Source: Candidatus Sumerlaeia bacterium (GTDB taxonomy: Bacteria; Sumerlaeota; Sumerlaeia; SLMS01; JAHLLQ01). Taken from it: a stretch of DNA of 38,753 nt. The position numbers and the translations under genes are program-made. Below, piece after piece: positions 1 through 8,000 of the stretch; position 1 is the first letter of the stretch, and every line of letters begins with the position of its first letter. Under the pieces are notes generated by a model. That model was given only the letters and a program-made list of their open reading frames with translations. It was not told the DNA's origin and searched no databases. The DNA is taken from assembly GCA_028284075.1 (NCBI GenBank), contig JANQSL010000026.1:1-38753 (forward strand), given 5' to 3'.

Positions 1-177
1 CAGCTCCGCGAGACCGGTGGCAACGCATTGTGGGTTGCAAGCAACGCAATATCGGTCATTCTGTTGCTGGCCATTGCAGGATGGGACGTTCTCGCGGGAC
101 GATTCCCACCGCAGTTTCAGGGATGGAACGGCACCAACGATACCACCTCTGCCGAGGAGAGCAGACGGTATGCATGA
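1..177 (+). CDS. C-terminal fragment of a membrane protein
   Basis: The reading frame is open from the first base and stops at 175-177, giving a 58-residue tail. It contains one strongly hydrophobic stretch (around SNAISVILLLAIAGW) followed by a hydrophilic, Ser/Thr/Glu-rich end. This fits the last transmembrane helix and cytoplasmic tail of an integral membrane protein whose body lies outside the window. The stop overlaps the start of the PAS-LuxR gene by 8 bases (ATGCATGA), which suggests translational coupling. The family cannot be told from this fragment. Confidence 0.55.
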   Translation, partial: QLRETGGNALWVASNAISVILLLAIAGWDVLAGRFPPQFQGWNGTNDTTSAEESRRYA

Positions 178-1162
178 AGGAATCAATCCGGAACTGTACC
201 GCAGGCGGTTCGAAGCCCTTGTTCGCTGCTCGACCTCCGGCTGGTGTTTCGTGGATTCATCCTGGAGGATTGTCTGGCACAACGACACCCTCAACGACCT
301 GATCGATCCGGAACGTTCCCGTGGCCAGAACTCACTCCGCGGCGTGCGTATTCAGCGCATCTTCGAGCAGGCCGAGGACTTCCGCTCCTTTACTCTCGCC
401 GTTGAACACGATCTCGAGGTTGAAACCCGCAGTACAACCGAGTATCGTCTCCGCCGCATCGATGGCGCACCCTGGTGGGCCAACGTCTCCGTCGCTCGCG
501 ACGACAGCCCCATGGGGCTCGAGTACGCCATCGAATTCATTGAAACGACACAGATGCACGAACTGCGCGACCGTGTGAACGACCGCTCGTCGATACAGTC
601 CCACATTCTCCGCAACGTTGCTGACCTTATCGTGCGTCTTGATGTCCGGGGCAGGATTGTTTTTGTCAATCCCTCCGCCGAGCGGATTTTTCGCGTCGGG
701 ACTGACTTCGCCGATCATGTTGCGCCGGAAGATCGTGACTCCCTTGATCATCTTTACAAAGTCCCCGATCACGATGAGACCGGTATGTTGCAGATTCGCG
801 TGCGCCTCCGTGATCGCGGCGAAGACGAGGCCTGGTTGTCAGGTGCCGTTCGGCACCTGTTACGGGAAGACGGTTCTTTGGAAGGCGTTCACCTGACACT
901 GCGCGATGTCACCGTCGAAGCCCGTACTCGCCGGATTGTCGAGGAGGCGGGATTGACGGAACGTGAAATGCAAATCCTCTATTTGCTCATGGACGGCTAT
1001 ACAAACCTCAATATCGCCACCATTCTCGGCATCAGCGAGAACGGTGTGAAGTTTCACGTTAAAAACATCTTTCGAAAGACCGGCGTCAGCAGCCGCGCCG
1101 AACTTCTTTCCCGCGCCATTCCCAGCAAAGCCCGCTCGGCACCGCCTGACAGCAGGCACTGA
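170..1162 (+). CDS. PAS-domain LuxR-family transcriptional regulator
   Basis: This is a 330-residue regulator. Two PAS-like sensor segments are visible. The first lies near residues 10-130 (FEALVRCSTSGWCFVDSSW, then WWANVSVARD). The second lies near 145-250 (ILRNVADLIVRLDVRGRIVF, VHLTLRDVT). The C-terminus is a LuxR/GerE helix-turn-helix (LTEREMQILYLLMDGYTN, IATILGISENGVKFHVKNIF). It should be cytoplasmic and bind DNA in response to a ligand or redox signal; the signal cannot be inferred. I chose ATG at 170 because GAGGAGAG sits about 8 bases upstream and the start overlaps the previous stop. The longer frame from 17 adds about 50 residues without PAS character. No receiver domain is present, so this is not a classical two-component response regulator. 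Confidence 0.85.
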   Translation: MHEGINPELYRRRFEALVRCSTSGWCFVDSSWRIVWHNDTLNDLIDPERSRGQNSLRGVRIQRIFEQAEDFRSFTLAVEHDLEVETRSTTEYRLRRIDGAPWWANVSVARDDSPMGLEYAIEFIETTQMHELRDRVNDRSSIQSHILRNVADLIVRLDVRGRIVFVNPSAERIFRVGTDFADHVAPEDRDSLDHLYKVPDHDETGMLQIRVRLRDRGEDEAWLSGAVRHLLREDGSLEGVHLTLRDVTVEARTRRIVEEAGLTEREMQILYLLMDGYTNLNIATILGISENGVKFHVKNIFRKTGVSSRAELLSRAIPSKARSAPPDSRH

Positions 1163-1975
1163 CTAAATCCGGAACAAATCACTGTATCCGCCTCCGCGGA
1201 GAGTCAGACCGAGCATCCCCGCAAGTGTTTCCGCGTTGTCCGGTGCATAGCCTTTCGGGTGGTTATTAAAAAACACGAATGTCGGTGTCTGCTCGTTGTC
1301 GAGGCTTTGAATTGTCGGCACCCATTCCTGAAGTTCATCCTCACTGTACTGGTAAGTATAACGTTCGGAGCCGTCTCCCTCCGAATACCAGGAGGCGTCG
1401 TTGCGACCGTGAAATCGCACATAACCAATGGAACCAACGGCATTCTCGGCTCCGGATTTCGAGAGCCCCTGCAGGCCCGGCTGATCCACCAGCGCCCGTG
1501 AGGCCTTGAGCTCCCGCAACAGATCGTTGGCATTGTCCGCGTCCCAGGATCCGTGACGCAGCTCCACCACGGCCGGCAGTTCTCCGATGCGGCGAAAGAC
1601 CGCTTGAAGATAGCGGGCGCTCCGGGCCGTAAAATGGAACCGCTGCGGAAACTGCAACAAAACTGCACCGAGGCAGTCATTGTCCGTGAAAGGTTCCAGA
1701 AACCGCCGCCAGGCAAGCAGAGTCGATTCATCGATCCGAAGTTTGTGTGTCAGATCTCCTGGCGCTTTCACCGCAAACCGGAGACGTCCGGCAGCGGTTC
1801 GCACCATGCCCTCGGCGGATTTACGTCCCGGTATTCGATAGTAGGTTGCGTTGATTTCCGCCGCGTCGAAGACGGATGCATAGTAATCCAGCATCCTTGC
1901 CCTCGAAATGTCCGGAGGATACCACACTCCTTTCCAGTCCTCATAGGACCAGCCGGATGTCCCAGGAAGAATCAT
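1163..1975 (-). CDS. DUF72 family protein (YecE-like)
   Basis: A 270-residue protein with the DUF72 hallmarks: N-terminal GTSGWSYEDWKGVWYP, then YYASVFDAAEINATYYRIP, FAVKAPGDLTH, AVLLQFPQRF, VELRHGSWD and the late YVRFHGRN and FVFFNNHPKGYAPDNA motifs. The family adopts a TIM-barrel fold; its biochemical function is not established. The start was set at the ATG giving MILPGTSGW, because family members begin just before the GTSGW motif; an in-frame GTG 24 bases upstream is possible. The gene is convergent with the PAS-LuxR gene (stops adjacent at 1162/1163) and divergent from the acetyltransferase at 2059. Confidence 0.88.
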   Translation of the reverse strand: MILPGTSGWSYEDWKGVWYPPDISRARMLDYYASVFDAAEINATYYRIPGRKSAEGMVRTAAGRLRFAVKAPGDLTHKLRIDESTLLAWRRFLEPFTDNDCLGAVLLQFPQRFHFTARSARYLQAVFRRIGELPAVVELRHGSWDADNANDLLRELKASRALVDQPGLQGLSKSGAENAVGSIGYVRFHGRNDASWYSEGDGSERYTYQYSEDELQEWVPTIQSLDNEQTPTFVFFNNHPKGYAPDNAETLAGMLGLTLRGGGYSDLFRI

Positions 1976-2058
1976 GACCGGGACTTTCTTCCCTTGCACT
2001 GCTGTTCGCCGATCAACAAGTGACGGTGGGCATTCATCCTCCTGAGAGAGAGCATGCC

Positions 2059-2487
2059 ATGACCCCGCTTGTTGTTCGCCCGTTTCGTTCCACGGATGAA
2101 GACACGGTTATCGAACTCTGGAAGCGATGCGAATTGATCGTGCCCTGGAACGATCCCTCGCGCGACATCGCACGCAAGCTCCGCGTTAATCCCGAATGGT
2201 TTCTTGTGGGACTTGTGGAGAAGCGAATCGTTGCCTCTGTCATGGCGGGCTACGAAGGCCATCGCGGCTGGATCAACTACCTCGCGGTTTGTCCTGACAT
2301 GAGAGGAAGAAAGTTCGGCCGTATCATGATGGGAGAAGCCGAGCGGAGCCTCAGGAGTGCCGGTTGTCCGAAGGTCAACCTTCAGATTCGAGCCTCGAAT
2401 CGCGCGGTTATCGCCTTTTATGAACGACTTGGCTATTCGGTCGACGATGTGGTCTCCATGGGCAGGCGCCTTGAGCGGGATGATTGA
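2059..2487 (+). CDS. ypeA: YpeA-type GNAT acetyltransferase
   Basis: A 142-residue single-domain GNAT protein. It opens with VRPFRSTDEDTVIELWKRCE, then LIVPWNDPSRDI, both typical of the YpeA subgroup. The acetyl-CoA site is the motif A segment LAVCPDMRGRKFGRIMM, and the C-terminal strand-helix is AVIAFYERLGYSVDDVVSMGRRL. YpeA proteins are predicted N-acetyltransferases of unknown physiological substrate. ATG at 2059 is preferred because a GAGAGAGAG purine run lies just upstream; the longer frame from 2020 adds 13 residues without a domain. Confidence 0.83.
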   Translation: MTPLVVRPFRSTDEDTVIELWKRCELIVPWNDPSRDIARKLRVNPEWFLVGLVEKRIVASVMAGYEGHRGWINYLAVCPDMRGRKFGRIMMGEAERSLRSAGCPKVNLQIRASNRAVIAFYERLGYSVDDVVSMGRRLERDD

Positions 2488-2495
2488 GGAGGAAA

Positions 2496-4790
2496 TCATG
2501 ACACCTCCAGAAAACTCAGCTGAGGATCGGGGGGCGCGATTGATTGTCTGCGTTTTGGCGCGGACTTGTGCCAGGGAGGTGTCGCGTGCTTTTCGTCCAG
2601 TTCCTCGCCGGCCGGCCAGAGAAGCGTGTTCAGGGCACGACGCAGCAGCCGCACATAAGCGGCCGGGTCGTATGTCGTATCCGCATCCAGCAGTGCCAGC
2701 ACGCGCACACGACGCTGGGCATCCGCGTTGTTTTGATCCGCGAGCACATAATGAATCGGTTGCCCGGCATGGAATTTCAGGCCGGCGCGATGGGCCTGGC
2801 GTGCGGCGAGTGCAGATGGTCCGTTGCCCTGGTATTCCTCGGGATCCCGGGAAAGAACCGTTCGCAAAGAGAGTGATTCGATGGCCACTTCCTGACGCCA
2901 GAGCATCGTCTCATACTCTCTCATGCGGGGAAGCAAATCGGCAACCATGCGATTGTACTCGGAAGCATTGCCGGTTGTCGCAAGCTCATTGAGAAACTCG
3001 AGCTGCACATCGCGGATAAAGTCCGGTGTGTCGCTGCGCCGGGCTTCAATTCCACGATACTTCAGCTTTCCCGTTTCAAAGGCACCGAAGTATCGCGTTG
3101 GCACGGGCCGATTGCTCACCCGGCGCGAAGGTAAAAAGCCGATCCACTTGTAGACGCCTTCAAGAGCGATCGTGAGATGTGTCCGGCTGTTGATCTGTTC
3201 AACAAGTTCATTGATTTCGTCGCAATGCCAGCGCTCCTTCATGATCCACACGCAATCGACGTTGGCATGAATCATTTTCCAGCCATGGTTGATGCAGATC
3301 TCCTTGGCCTCCGTCAGCAGTTTCCGTGCGTATGCCGACACGGCTTCATGAGCCTCGATGCGGCCGAACCGTGCATTGCGATAGCCGAGATATCCGAAAC
3401 AACAAACCAGCATCCACTTCAACGCATCCTGTCTCTGATCAAAAATCGTTCGGCCTTCCTCATTTCCCGCCTGCTCCGCCGCATGGCGAAGAGCCTTCAG
3501 ATCCTGACGCTTTTCCACAATGGGTCCGAGTGCATCCGACACCAAACCGCTGCGTTTGCAAATCGTATAACCCAGCTCCGGCACAGTGGAGTTGCTGCAA
3601 CACCTGCAGTTCACCGTTTCCGGCGAAACATTGTAATGAGCCATGATCGACGGATACATCGATGCAAAGTCGAGCTCGACGACATTTTCATAAAATCCAC
3701 ACGCCGGTGCATAAACGAGCCCGCCCCGGTCCGTTTTCAACAGAACATTTGCTGTCTTCCAGTCCTCCGGCTCACTTTTTTTCCATGGGACCAGAACGTT
3801 TCGCTTCCAGGCCTCCGCCAGTTGTGCCGATGTAATACCCGTTCCGATGGAACGTCGGCTTCCACGCTGAACCGGCAGCCGTCCCAGGCGGCAGGATTCC
3901 AGCAACCCGTGCAGTCCCGTGTTGGATACCATAAAGGAATTGCCGCCATCCAGATGCCAGCGGCCGTAAAGCATGCAGTCGGGATCCTGAAAGAGAATAC
4001 GGCCATAGGAAAAGTACGATCGCCCTTCCGTTTCAATACGCCGGTCACCCGGTGGGTCATCGCGATCGAGCCGCAGAGGGAAGCCTGCAGTCTGTGCCGC
4101 GGAAAAAATGAGTGGCATCAAATGCCCGTCCCCGTGCCTCGTCAGCAGCACGTCGGGATCCATGTCATCAAGAGCATGCTGAAATCCACTGAGCAGCGAA
4201 TCCGCCTCGTCCCACACCCAGGACCGGCCTTCGTACTCCAGCGTCAGCGATCTTAACTGTGGGCGTTGCCGGTGCAGCCGGCCGCTTCCCTCAAGCCGTG
4301 CAATGCGCAGTGGGGGAAACTCATATTCACGATCCCAAACGTCGTCCAGGACATCAAACCGTGTCAGGCGACTCCCCTCTGCATACACACGGCACCGCGC
4401 CAGTGGAAAGGCCTTGTGCGCATAGAAATAGACCTGTTCCGGAAAGATGTCCGCATTGTACCACGAGACATCTGGAAAACGCTTCGCATATCGTGGTAAC
4501 GTCTGTTTCCATGTTTGAATGTCACAGACACGCAGCGCAAAAACATCCTGTTGTTTGCCTGACCAGATGTCCTCTCTCTGAGTCAGGCCGGCAGGCACTG
4601 CATCTCCGGCTCTTTCAAGAGCTTCAACACATTGTATGATTGTTGTCGGCGGGCCCGTAATAAAGAACTCCATCGGGAATGTGTCCAGCAGCCGTACGGA
4701 CCCGCCATCCGGCGTAATGAACCACAACACCATCTCCGCACCGCGGGGGTACAGATCGAACAGCCACCCATCGAACTCACGAGTCGTCAT
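2496..4790 (-). CDS. Divergent family-B DNA polymerase (archaeal PolB2/Dpo2-like)
   Basis: A 764-residue family-B polymerase. Motif A is intact as DFASMYPS (about 374-381). The motif B region reads KWMLVCCFGYLGYRNA (about 458-473), with the usual K and (Y/F)G-G pattern but CC where NS is normal. Motif C is ANVDCVW (about 509-515): the usual D-T-D-S core becomes N-V-D-C, keeping only the second aspartate. The N-terminal exonuclease motifs look degraded (TLEYEG where the D-x-E motif is expected; RHGDGHLMPL for Exo II), so proofreading is doubtful. This pattern matches the PolB2 branch described in archaea, whose Sulfolobus member Dpo2 is linked to the DNA damage response. The start overlaps the 91-aa gene by 14 bases. 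A role in lesion bypass is inferred from family and neighbours. Confidence 0.85.
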   Translation of the reverse strand: MTTREFDGWLFDLYPRGAEMVLWFITPDGGSVRLLDTFPMEFFITGPPTTIIQCVEALERAGDAVPAGLTQREDIWSGKQQDVFALRVCDIQTWKQTLPRYAKRFPDVSWYNADIFPEQVYFYAHKAFPLARCRVYAEGSRLTRFDVLDDVWDREYEFPPLRIARLEGSGRLHRQRPQLRSLTLEYEGRSWVWDEADSLLSGFQHALDDMDPDVLLTRHGDGHLMPLIFSAAQTAGFPLRLDRDDPPGDRRIETEGRSYFSYGRILFQDPDCMLYGRWHLDGGNSFMVSNTGLHGLLESCRLGRLPVQRGSRRSIGTGITSAQLAEAWKRNVLVPWKKSEPEDWKTANVLLKTDRGGLVYAPACGFYENVVELDFASMYPSIMAHYNVSPETVNCRCCSNSTVPELGYTICKRSGLVSDALGPIVEKRQDLKALRHAAEQAGNEEGRTIFDQRQDALKWMLVCCFGYLGYRNARFGRIEAHEAVSAYARKLLTEAKEICINHGWKMIHANVDCVWIMKERWHCDEINELVEQINSRTHLTIALEGVYKWIGFLPSRRVSNRPVPTRYFGAFETGKLKYRGIEARRSDTPDFIRDVQLEFLNELATTGNASEYNRMVADLLPRMREYETMLWRQEVAIESLSLRTVLSRDPEEYQGNGPSALAARQAHRAGLKFHAGQPIHYVLADQNNADAQRRVRVLALLDADTTYDPAAYVRLLRRALNTLLWPAGEELDEKHATPPWHKSAPKRRQSIAPPDPQLSFLEVS

Positions 4791-5052
4791 GATTTCGCTC
4801 TTCCAGCCGGTGGAGGCGCCGTTCGAGCTTTCGCAGTTCCAGTTCCTGACTGAGAAGCAGACTGATCAGAATCGCATCGAAGGGAACCGGTCTGGCGGCG
4901 GCTGTCGATTCCGCAGTGTAAGTGCGCACTCGTGTGAAGAGATGGGTGAATGCTTCCTTCTCCTCACTGCTGCGTAATGAGCGCTTGAATGTTGACCACG
5001 ATTTTTCCTCATCCACAAGGTACGTATTGAATGTTGGCAGAGTTCGTCCCAT
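4777..5052 (-). CDS. Small conserved-looking protein in the PolB2-like operon
   Basis: A 91-residue, charged, mostly helical protein. It begins MGRTLPTFNTYLVDEE, has a basic-acidic helix (KSWSTFKRSLRSSEEKEAF), a middle segment (FTHLFTRVRTYTAE), a hydrophobic helix (PFDAILISLLLSQELEL) and a C-terminal Leu/Arg/Glu-rich stretch suggestive of a short coiled coil. Its end overlaps the start of the polymerase gene by 14 bases, so the two are almost certainly co-translated. I do not recognise a named domain. Position and size suggest an accessory or adaptor subunit linking the polymerase to the RecA-like protein; that is inference. On the coding strand, TACAAT lies about 15 bases upstream of the ATG and could be a -10 element. 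Confidence 0.75.
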   Translation of the reverse strand: MGRTLPTFNTYLVDEEKSWSTFKRSLRSSEEKEAFTHLFTRVRTYTAESTAAARPVPFDAILISLLLSQELELRKLERRLHRLEERNHDDS

Positions 5053-5122
5053 GAATCTTCATCCCGATTGTATCGTACTCACATCTCTCCTCGAATTCAC
5101 CGCGCATTCTTCCAATACTGCA

Positions 5123-5749
5123 TCACTCCCATTCCAGCCGCGTGGCACCATTTTCCGATACGGAAAAACGAGCCAGATCGTCACTGCATTCCCGGATCAT
5201 TTGCGTCCAGATCCGTCCGTTGCCGTTTTCCACGTTTTCAAACGTGGTCAGAACCGGCATCCCTGTCCTGCACAAATTCATCAATCGCTCCAGGATTCGC
5301 CCCAGCACGTGACGCCGTTCCCAGAGTGGAAGCGATTCCTCCAGAAACAAATGCTCGAGTCCCAGCATCACCACCAGTGGCGTTGGTTCAACCTTCGTCA
5401 ACGGCGGTAACAACCGCTCCACCGCTTCCTGCAACTGATGGATGGTGAATGCACGCGACACCCGCACCAGATTCAATACCTCGTGAATATCCTCTCCCGT
5501 TCTCCGGGCCAGTTGAGCGAAAGGATAGGGGTCGAACGCGTTCACCCCGTCCAGGCAACAAACCGGCCGACTGTAACGGACCGGCAGAGTGGCCACATTT
5601 TCCTGAATCGTTGTCAAAAACCGCCGGGACACCTGGATACAAACCACCCGGCCCTGTGGTTCCGCGGGGAAAAGATTCAAATCCGGCACAGCCGTGGAGG
5701 CGGAATCGTGGAGGCGGTGACGTGATTCTGAAAGATCCGGCAGGCTCAT
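5123..5749 (-). CDS. RecA/RadA-like protein lacking Walker A, PolB2-associated
   Basis: A 208-residue protein with RecA-superfamily core features. LDGVNAFDPYPFAQLARRTG (about 66-85) and VSRAFTIHQL (about 97-106) match the strand-helix pattern that follows the Walker A segment in RadA/KaiC-type ATPases. PLVVMLGLEHLF (about 124-135) sits where the Walker B strand belongs but has no clear acidic end. No GxxxxGK[ST] motif exists anywhere, so it is probably a non-hydrolysing paralogue. It lies 70 bases upstream of the 91-aa gene in the same orientation. Archaeal PolB2 genes are also described next to inactivated RecA-like genes. A structural or filament-capping role is inference. The first ATG (5749) has no clear Shine-Dalgarno; a TTG 36 bases upstream is an alternative. 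Confidence 0.75.
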   Translation of the reverse strand: MSLPDLSESRHRLHDSASTAVPDLNLFPAEPQGRVVCIQVSRRFLTTIQENVATLPVRYSRPVCCLDGVNAFDPYPFAQLARRTGEDIHEVLNLVRVSRAFTIHQLQEAVERLLPPLTKVEPTPLVVMLGLEHLFLEESLPLWERRHVLGRILERLMNLCRTGMPVLTTFENVENGNGRIWTQMIRECSDDLARFSVSENGATRLEWE

Positions 5750-5942
5750 GCGAATAAAAAGCGAAAGTCCGGCCCGGTCTGTCAAGAGAAAGGGCTCAAC
5801 TTCACTGTTACGCTATCAATCTGAAACACTGTGTCGTGATTGCTTAAGCGATCTCAAAATCGCGCAAGCGTACCTCGCATTTTGCCGGGTTTTGCAGATG
5901 GGACTTTATCAGCTTTGCAATGATAACGAATCTGACCAAACA

Positions 5943-6437
5943 TCAATCGGTTGGATCGCGCGAGGCTTTCGCCCGTTTTTCTTTGATGCCGAAATGGATT
6001 CTCTTCGTCATCAGGTATCGGTCATGGTCTTCAAACCCCGCATTCCGGTAAATTGCCAGCGCCGTCTTGCGGTGCCGTTCGGCCTCAAGGTGCAACGCTT
6101 TGATTCCGGTACTGCGGCAGTACTCCATGGCCACGTTCAGCGCCTCGCGCCCAAGCCCTTTGCCACGGCAGGGTGAGGCGACATACAGTTCATCAATGAA
6201 TGCATCGGCTCCCTGATACTCCAGACTGAACCCGCGCGTAACCGCAAGATATGCTTCAACGTTCTGATCGTTTCCGGCCACCCAGAGACGCCCGAGTTTT
6301 TCATCCTGGATTAATGTTTCGACAGCATCCCGGGCCGCGAGGTGATCGAACTCGTACCCGTCTTCAGTATAGTATTCTCTCATGAGACGCAGAATTCCAC
6401 CAATGTGTGAATCGCCTGCGGGCTGGAATCGGTTCAA
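5943..6437 (-). CDS. GNAT family N-acetyltransferase
   Basis: A 164-residue single-domain GNAT protein. The substrate-side N-terminus is HIGGILRLMREYYTEDGYEF. The core strand is FIDELYVASPCRGKGLGREAL, with the R/Q-x-x-G-x-G/A acetyl-CoA loop, followed by LHLEAERHRKTALAIYRNAGF. This resembles aminoglycoside/small-amine GNATs, but the substrate cannot be called. The start is a TTG at 6435-6437. The only internal ATG that could serve would remove the first helix, so TTG is kept with moderate confidence. It is transcribed away from the TolB-like gene at 6608 and is about 190 bases from the PolB2-like module, so it is probably not part of it. Confidence 0.78.
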   Translation of the reverse strand: MNRFQPAGDSHIGGILRLMREYYTEDGYEFDHLAARDAVETLIQDEKLGRLWVAGNDQNVEAYLAVTRGFSLEYQGADAFIDELYVASPCRGKGLGREALNVAMEYCRSTGIKALHLEAERHRKTALAIYRNAGFEDHDRYLMTKRIHFGIKEKRAKASRDPTD

Positions 6438-6607
6438 CTGATCAGTGTCCCTTCGCCGGTTGTGGAGATGATCTCAGTCGGTAGAGTCCTGTTCGGTCCG
6501 TGTCGAGGCGGAAGACCGGTTTTGGGTTTACGCAGCCATGGCAGGGCTTCTTTGTAGAAGCAACTCTGTGTCATTTGCAGTCTTGTTGCACTTCGGAGCT
6601 GAAACCC

Positions 6608-7915
6608 ATGCATGGTTCTCTGTCCGTTCCGTTTTTGCTTTGTCTGTCATCCGCTTTTTGTCAGACGATCCAGATCACCGACTCCATGGACCCGGAAGTT
6701 CCCATCGCAGCCCGCCGATACAGCGCTCATCCCGCCATCAGCGGCGACGGAAACCTCATTGCTTTCAACTCAACGGCGGATCTGGCGGGCGACGGACAGA
6801 ACATCAGCCACATTGATGTCTGGCTTTACAACGTCGCTGAGACCGCATTGACGCGCGTGACAGGGTCCGGAGCGAATATGCTTTCTCCCAACAGCAAACG
6901 CCCTGATATCAGTGCTGACGGTCACTTCGTTGCCTTTCTCTCCAACGAGGACTTTCTCGACGAAGGGCGTGATCGCGACGACATATGGCTCTATGAAGTC
7001 GCAACCACCGGTCTTTCGCGTCTGACGGACTACACACTGGCGGAAAATGAGCGCGCTTCCATCAGCGGCATCTCCATGAGTGGTGACGGCAAACGGATCG
7101 CTTTCGTTTCCGACGGTGACTTCAAAAGCGAAGGTCGTGAAGCGCTGTTCGACGAAGTCTGGCTCTATAACGTTGACAAGACGTCATACACTCGCCTGAC
7201 GGACGTGCGTGCCAACGGCCTGACGGATCGGGATGCCTTTCAACCTCGGATCTCGCGGAATGGCGAGTACGTTGTGTTTTCCTCTGATGCTGACTTTCTT
7301 CAGGACGGCCGCCGCAACGAGGACGATGAAATCTGGCTCTACGAAGTCGAGACGGCAACACTGACACCCATTACTGACATCCGGTCCGGCGCCGGAGTCT
7401 TTCGCGAATCCAACTGTCCTTCCATCAGCGGCGACGGCATGCGTATCGCCTTTCAATCCGATGCGGATCTGTTGCAGGAGGGACGGCCGGACGGCGACGT
7501 TGAAATATGGCTCTATGATCGCATGGAGGATGAGTTCCACCGAATTACCGATGCACGAGCCAATGGAGCCACAAACCGCGACAGCGAGCAGCCGCGAATG
7601 AGTGCTGATGGCCGTTTTATTGCCTTTGAATCCGATGCCGATCTTCTGAGCGAAGACCGGCCCGATTCAGTAACGGAGATATGGCTCTACGACATTCAGG
7701 AAGACATGCTCACGCGCCTGACGGACTCCCTTTCAAACGTTGAGTCGACTTTTCGTGACTGTCGAAACCCCGCCATCGGCATTACCGGCTCATTCATCTG
7801 CTTTGACGGCGATGCCGATCTCGTCGGCACCGGCGTCGTGGACGGAGAGTTTGAGACATTTCTCTTTCAACAGATACTCGCGGCTCCTGGTTACAGCGGG
7901 TTCGTTATCGACTGA
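6608..7915 (+). CDS. Secreted TolB-like beta-propeller protein
   Basis: A 435-residue protein with a short Sec signal peptide (MHGSLSVPFLLCLSSAFC; the Cys near residue 18 could allow lipoprotein processing but the lipobox is poor). The body is a series of about seven PD40/TolB-type blades, each with ISADGxxxAFxSxxDF followed by a D-x-WLY strand and a LTRLTD-type strand. Blade hallmarks recur near ISGDGNLIAF, ISADGHFVAF, MSGDGKRIAF, ISRNGEYVVF, ISGDGMRIAF and MSADGRFIAF. It is likely a periplasmic or extracellular ligand-binding scaffold; the partner is unknown. No Tol-Pal genes are nearby, so it is not TolB itself. ATG at 6608 is chosen because it gives the signal peptide and has GGAG 8-10 bases upstream. 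Confidence 0.8.
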   Translation: MHGSLSVPFLLCLSSAFCQTIQITDSMDPEVPIAARRYSAHPAISGDGNLIAFNSTADLAGDGQNISHIDVWLYNVAETALTRVTGSGANMLSPNSKRPDISADGHFVAFLSNEDFLDEGRDRDDIWLYEVATTGLSRLTDYTLAENERASISGISMSGDGKRIAFVSDGDFKSEGREALFDEVWLYNVDKTSYTRLTDVRANGLTDRDAFQPRISRNGEYVVFSSDADFLQDGRRNEDDEIWLYEVETATLTPITDIRSGAGVFRESNCPSISGDGMRIAFQSDADLLQEGRPDGDVEIWLYDRMEDEFHRITDARANGATNRDSEQPRMSADGRFIAFESDADLLSEDRPDSVTEIWLYDIQEDMLTRLTDSLSNVESTFRDCRNPAIGITGSFICFDGDADLVGTGVVDGEFETFLFQQILAAPGYSGFVID

Positions 7916-8000
7916 AATCCGCCCGGGAGGGGCGAAAACGTTGTTAGTCGGAAACCGCTTCCCGCAGGGTGGCAACACGGCGGATGATCAATGAACGCAG

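Noticed and set aside
6460-6525. tRNA-like D-arm (TCTCAGTCGGTAGAG)
   Set aside because: The D-arm resembles a tRNA, but no anticodon stem, T-arm (GGTTCGAATC) or matching acceptor strand follows. It is at most a tRNA fragment and probably chance.
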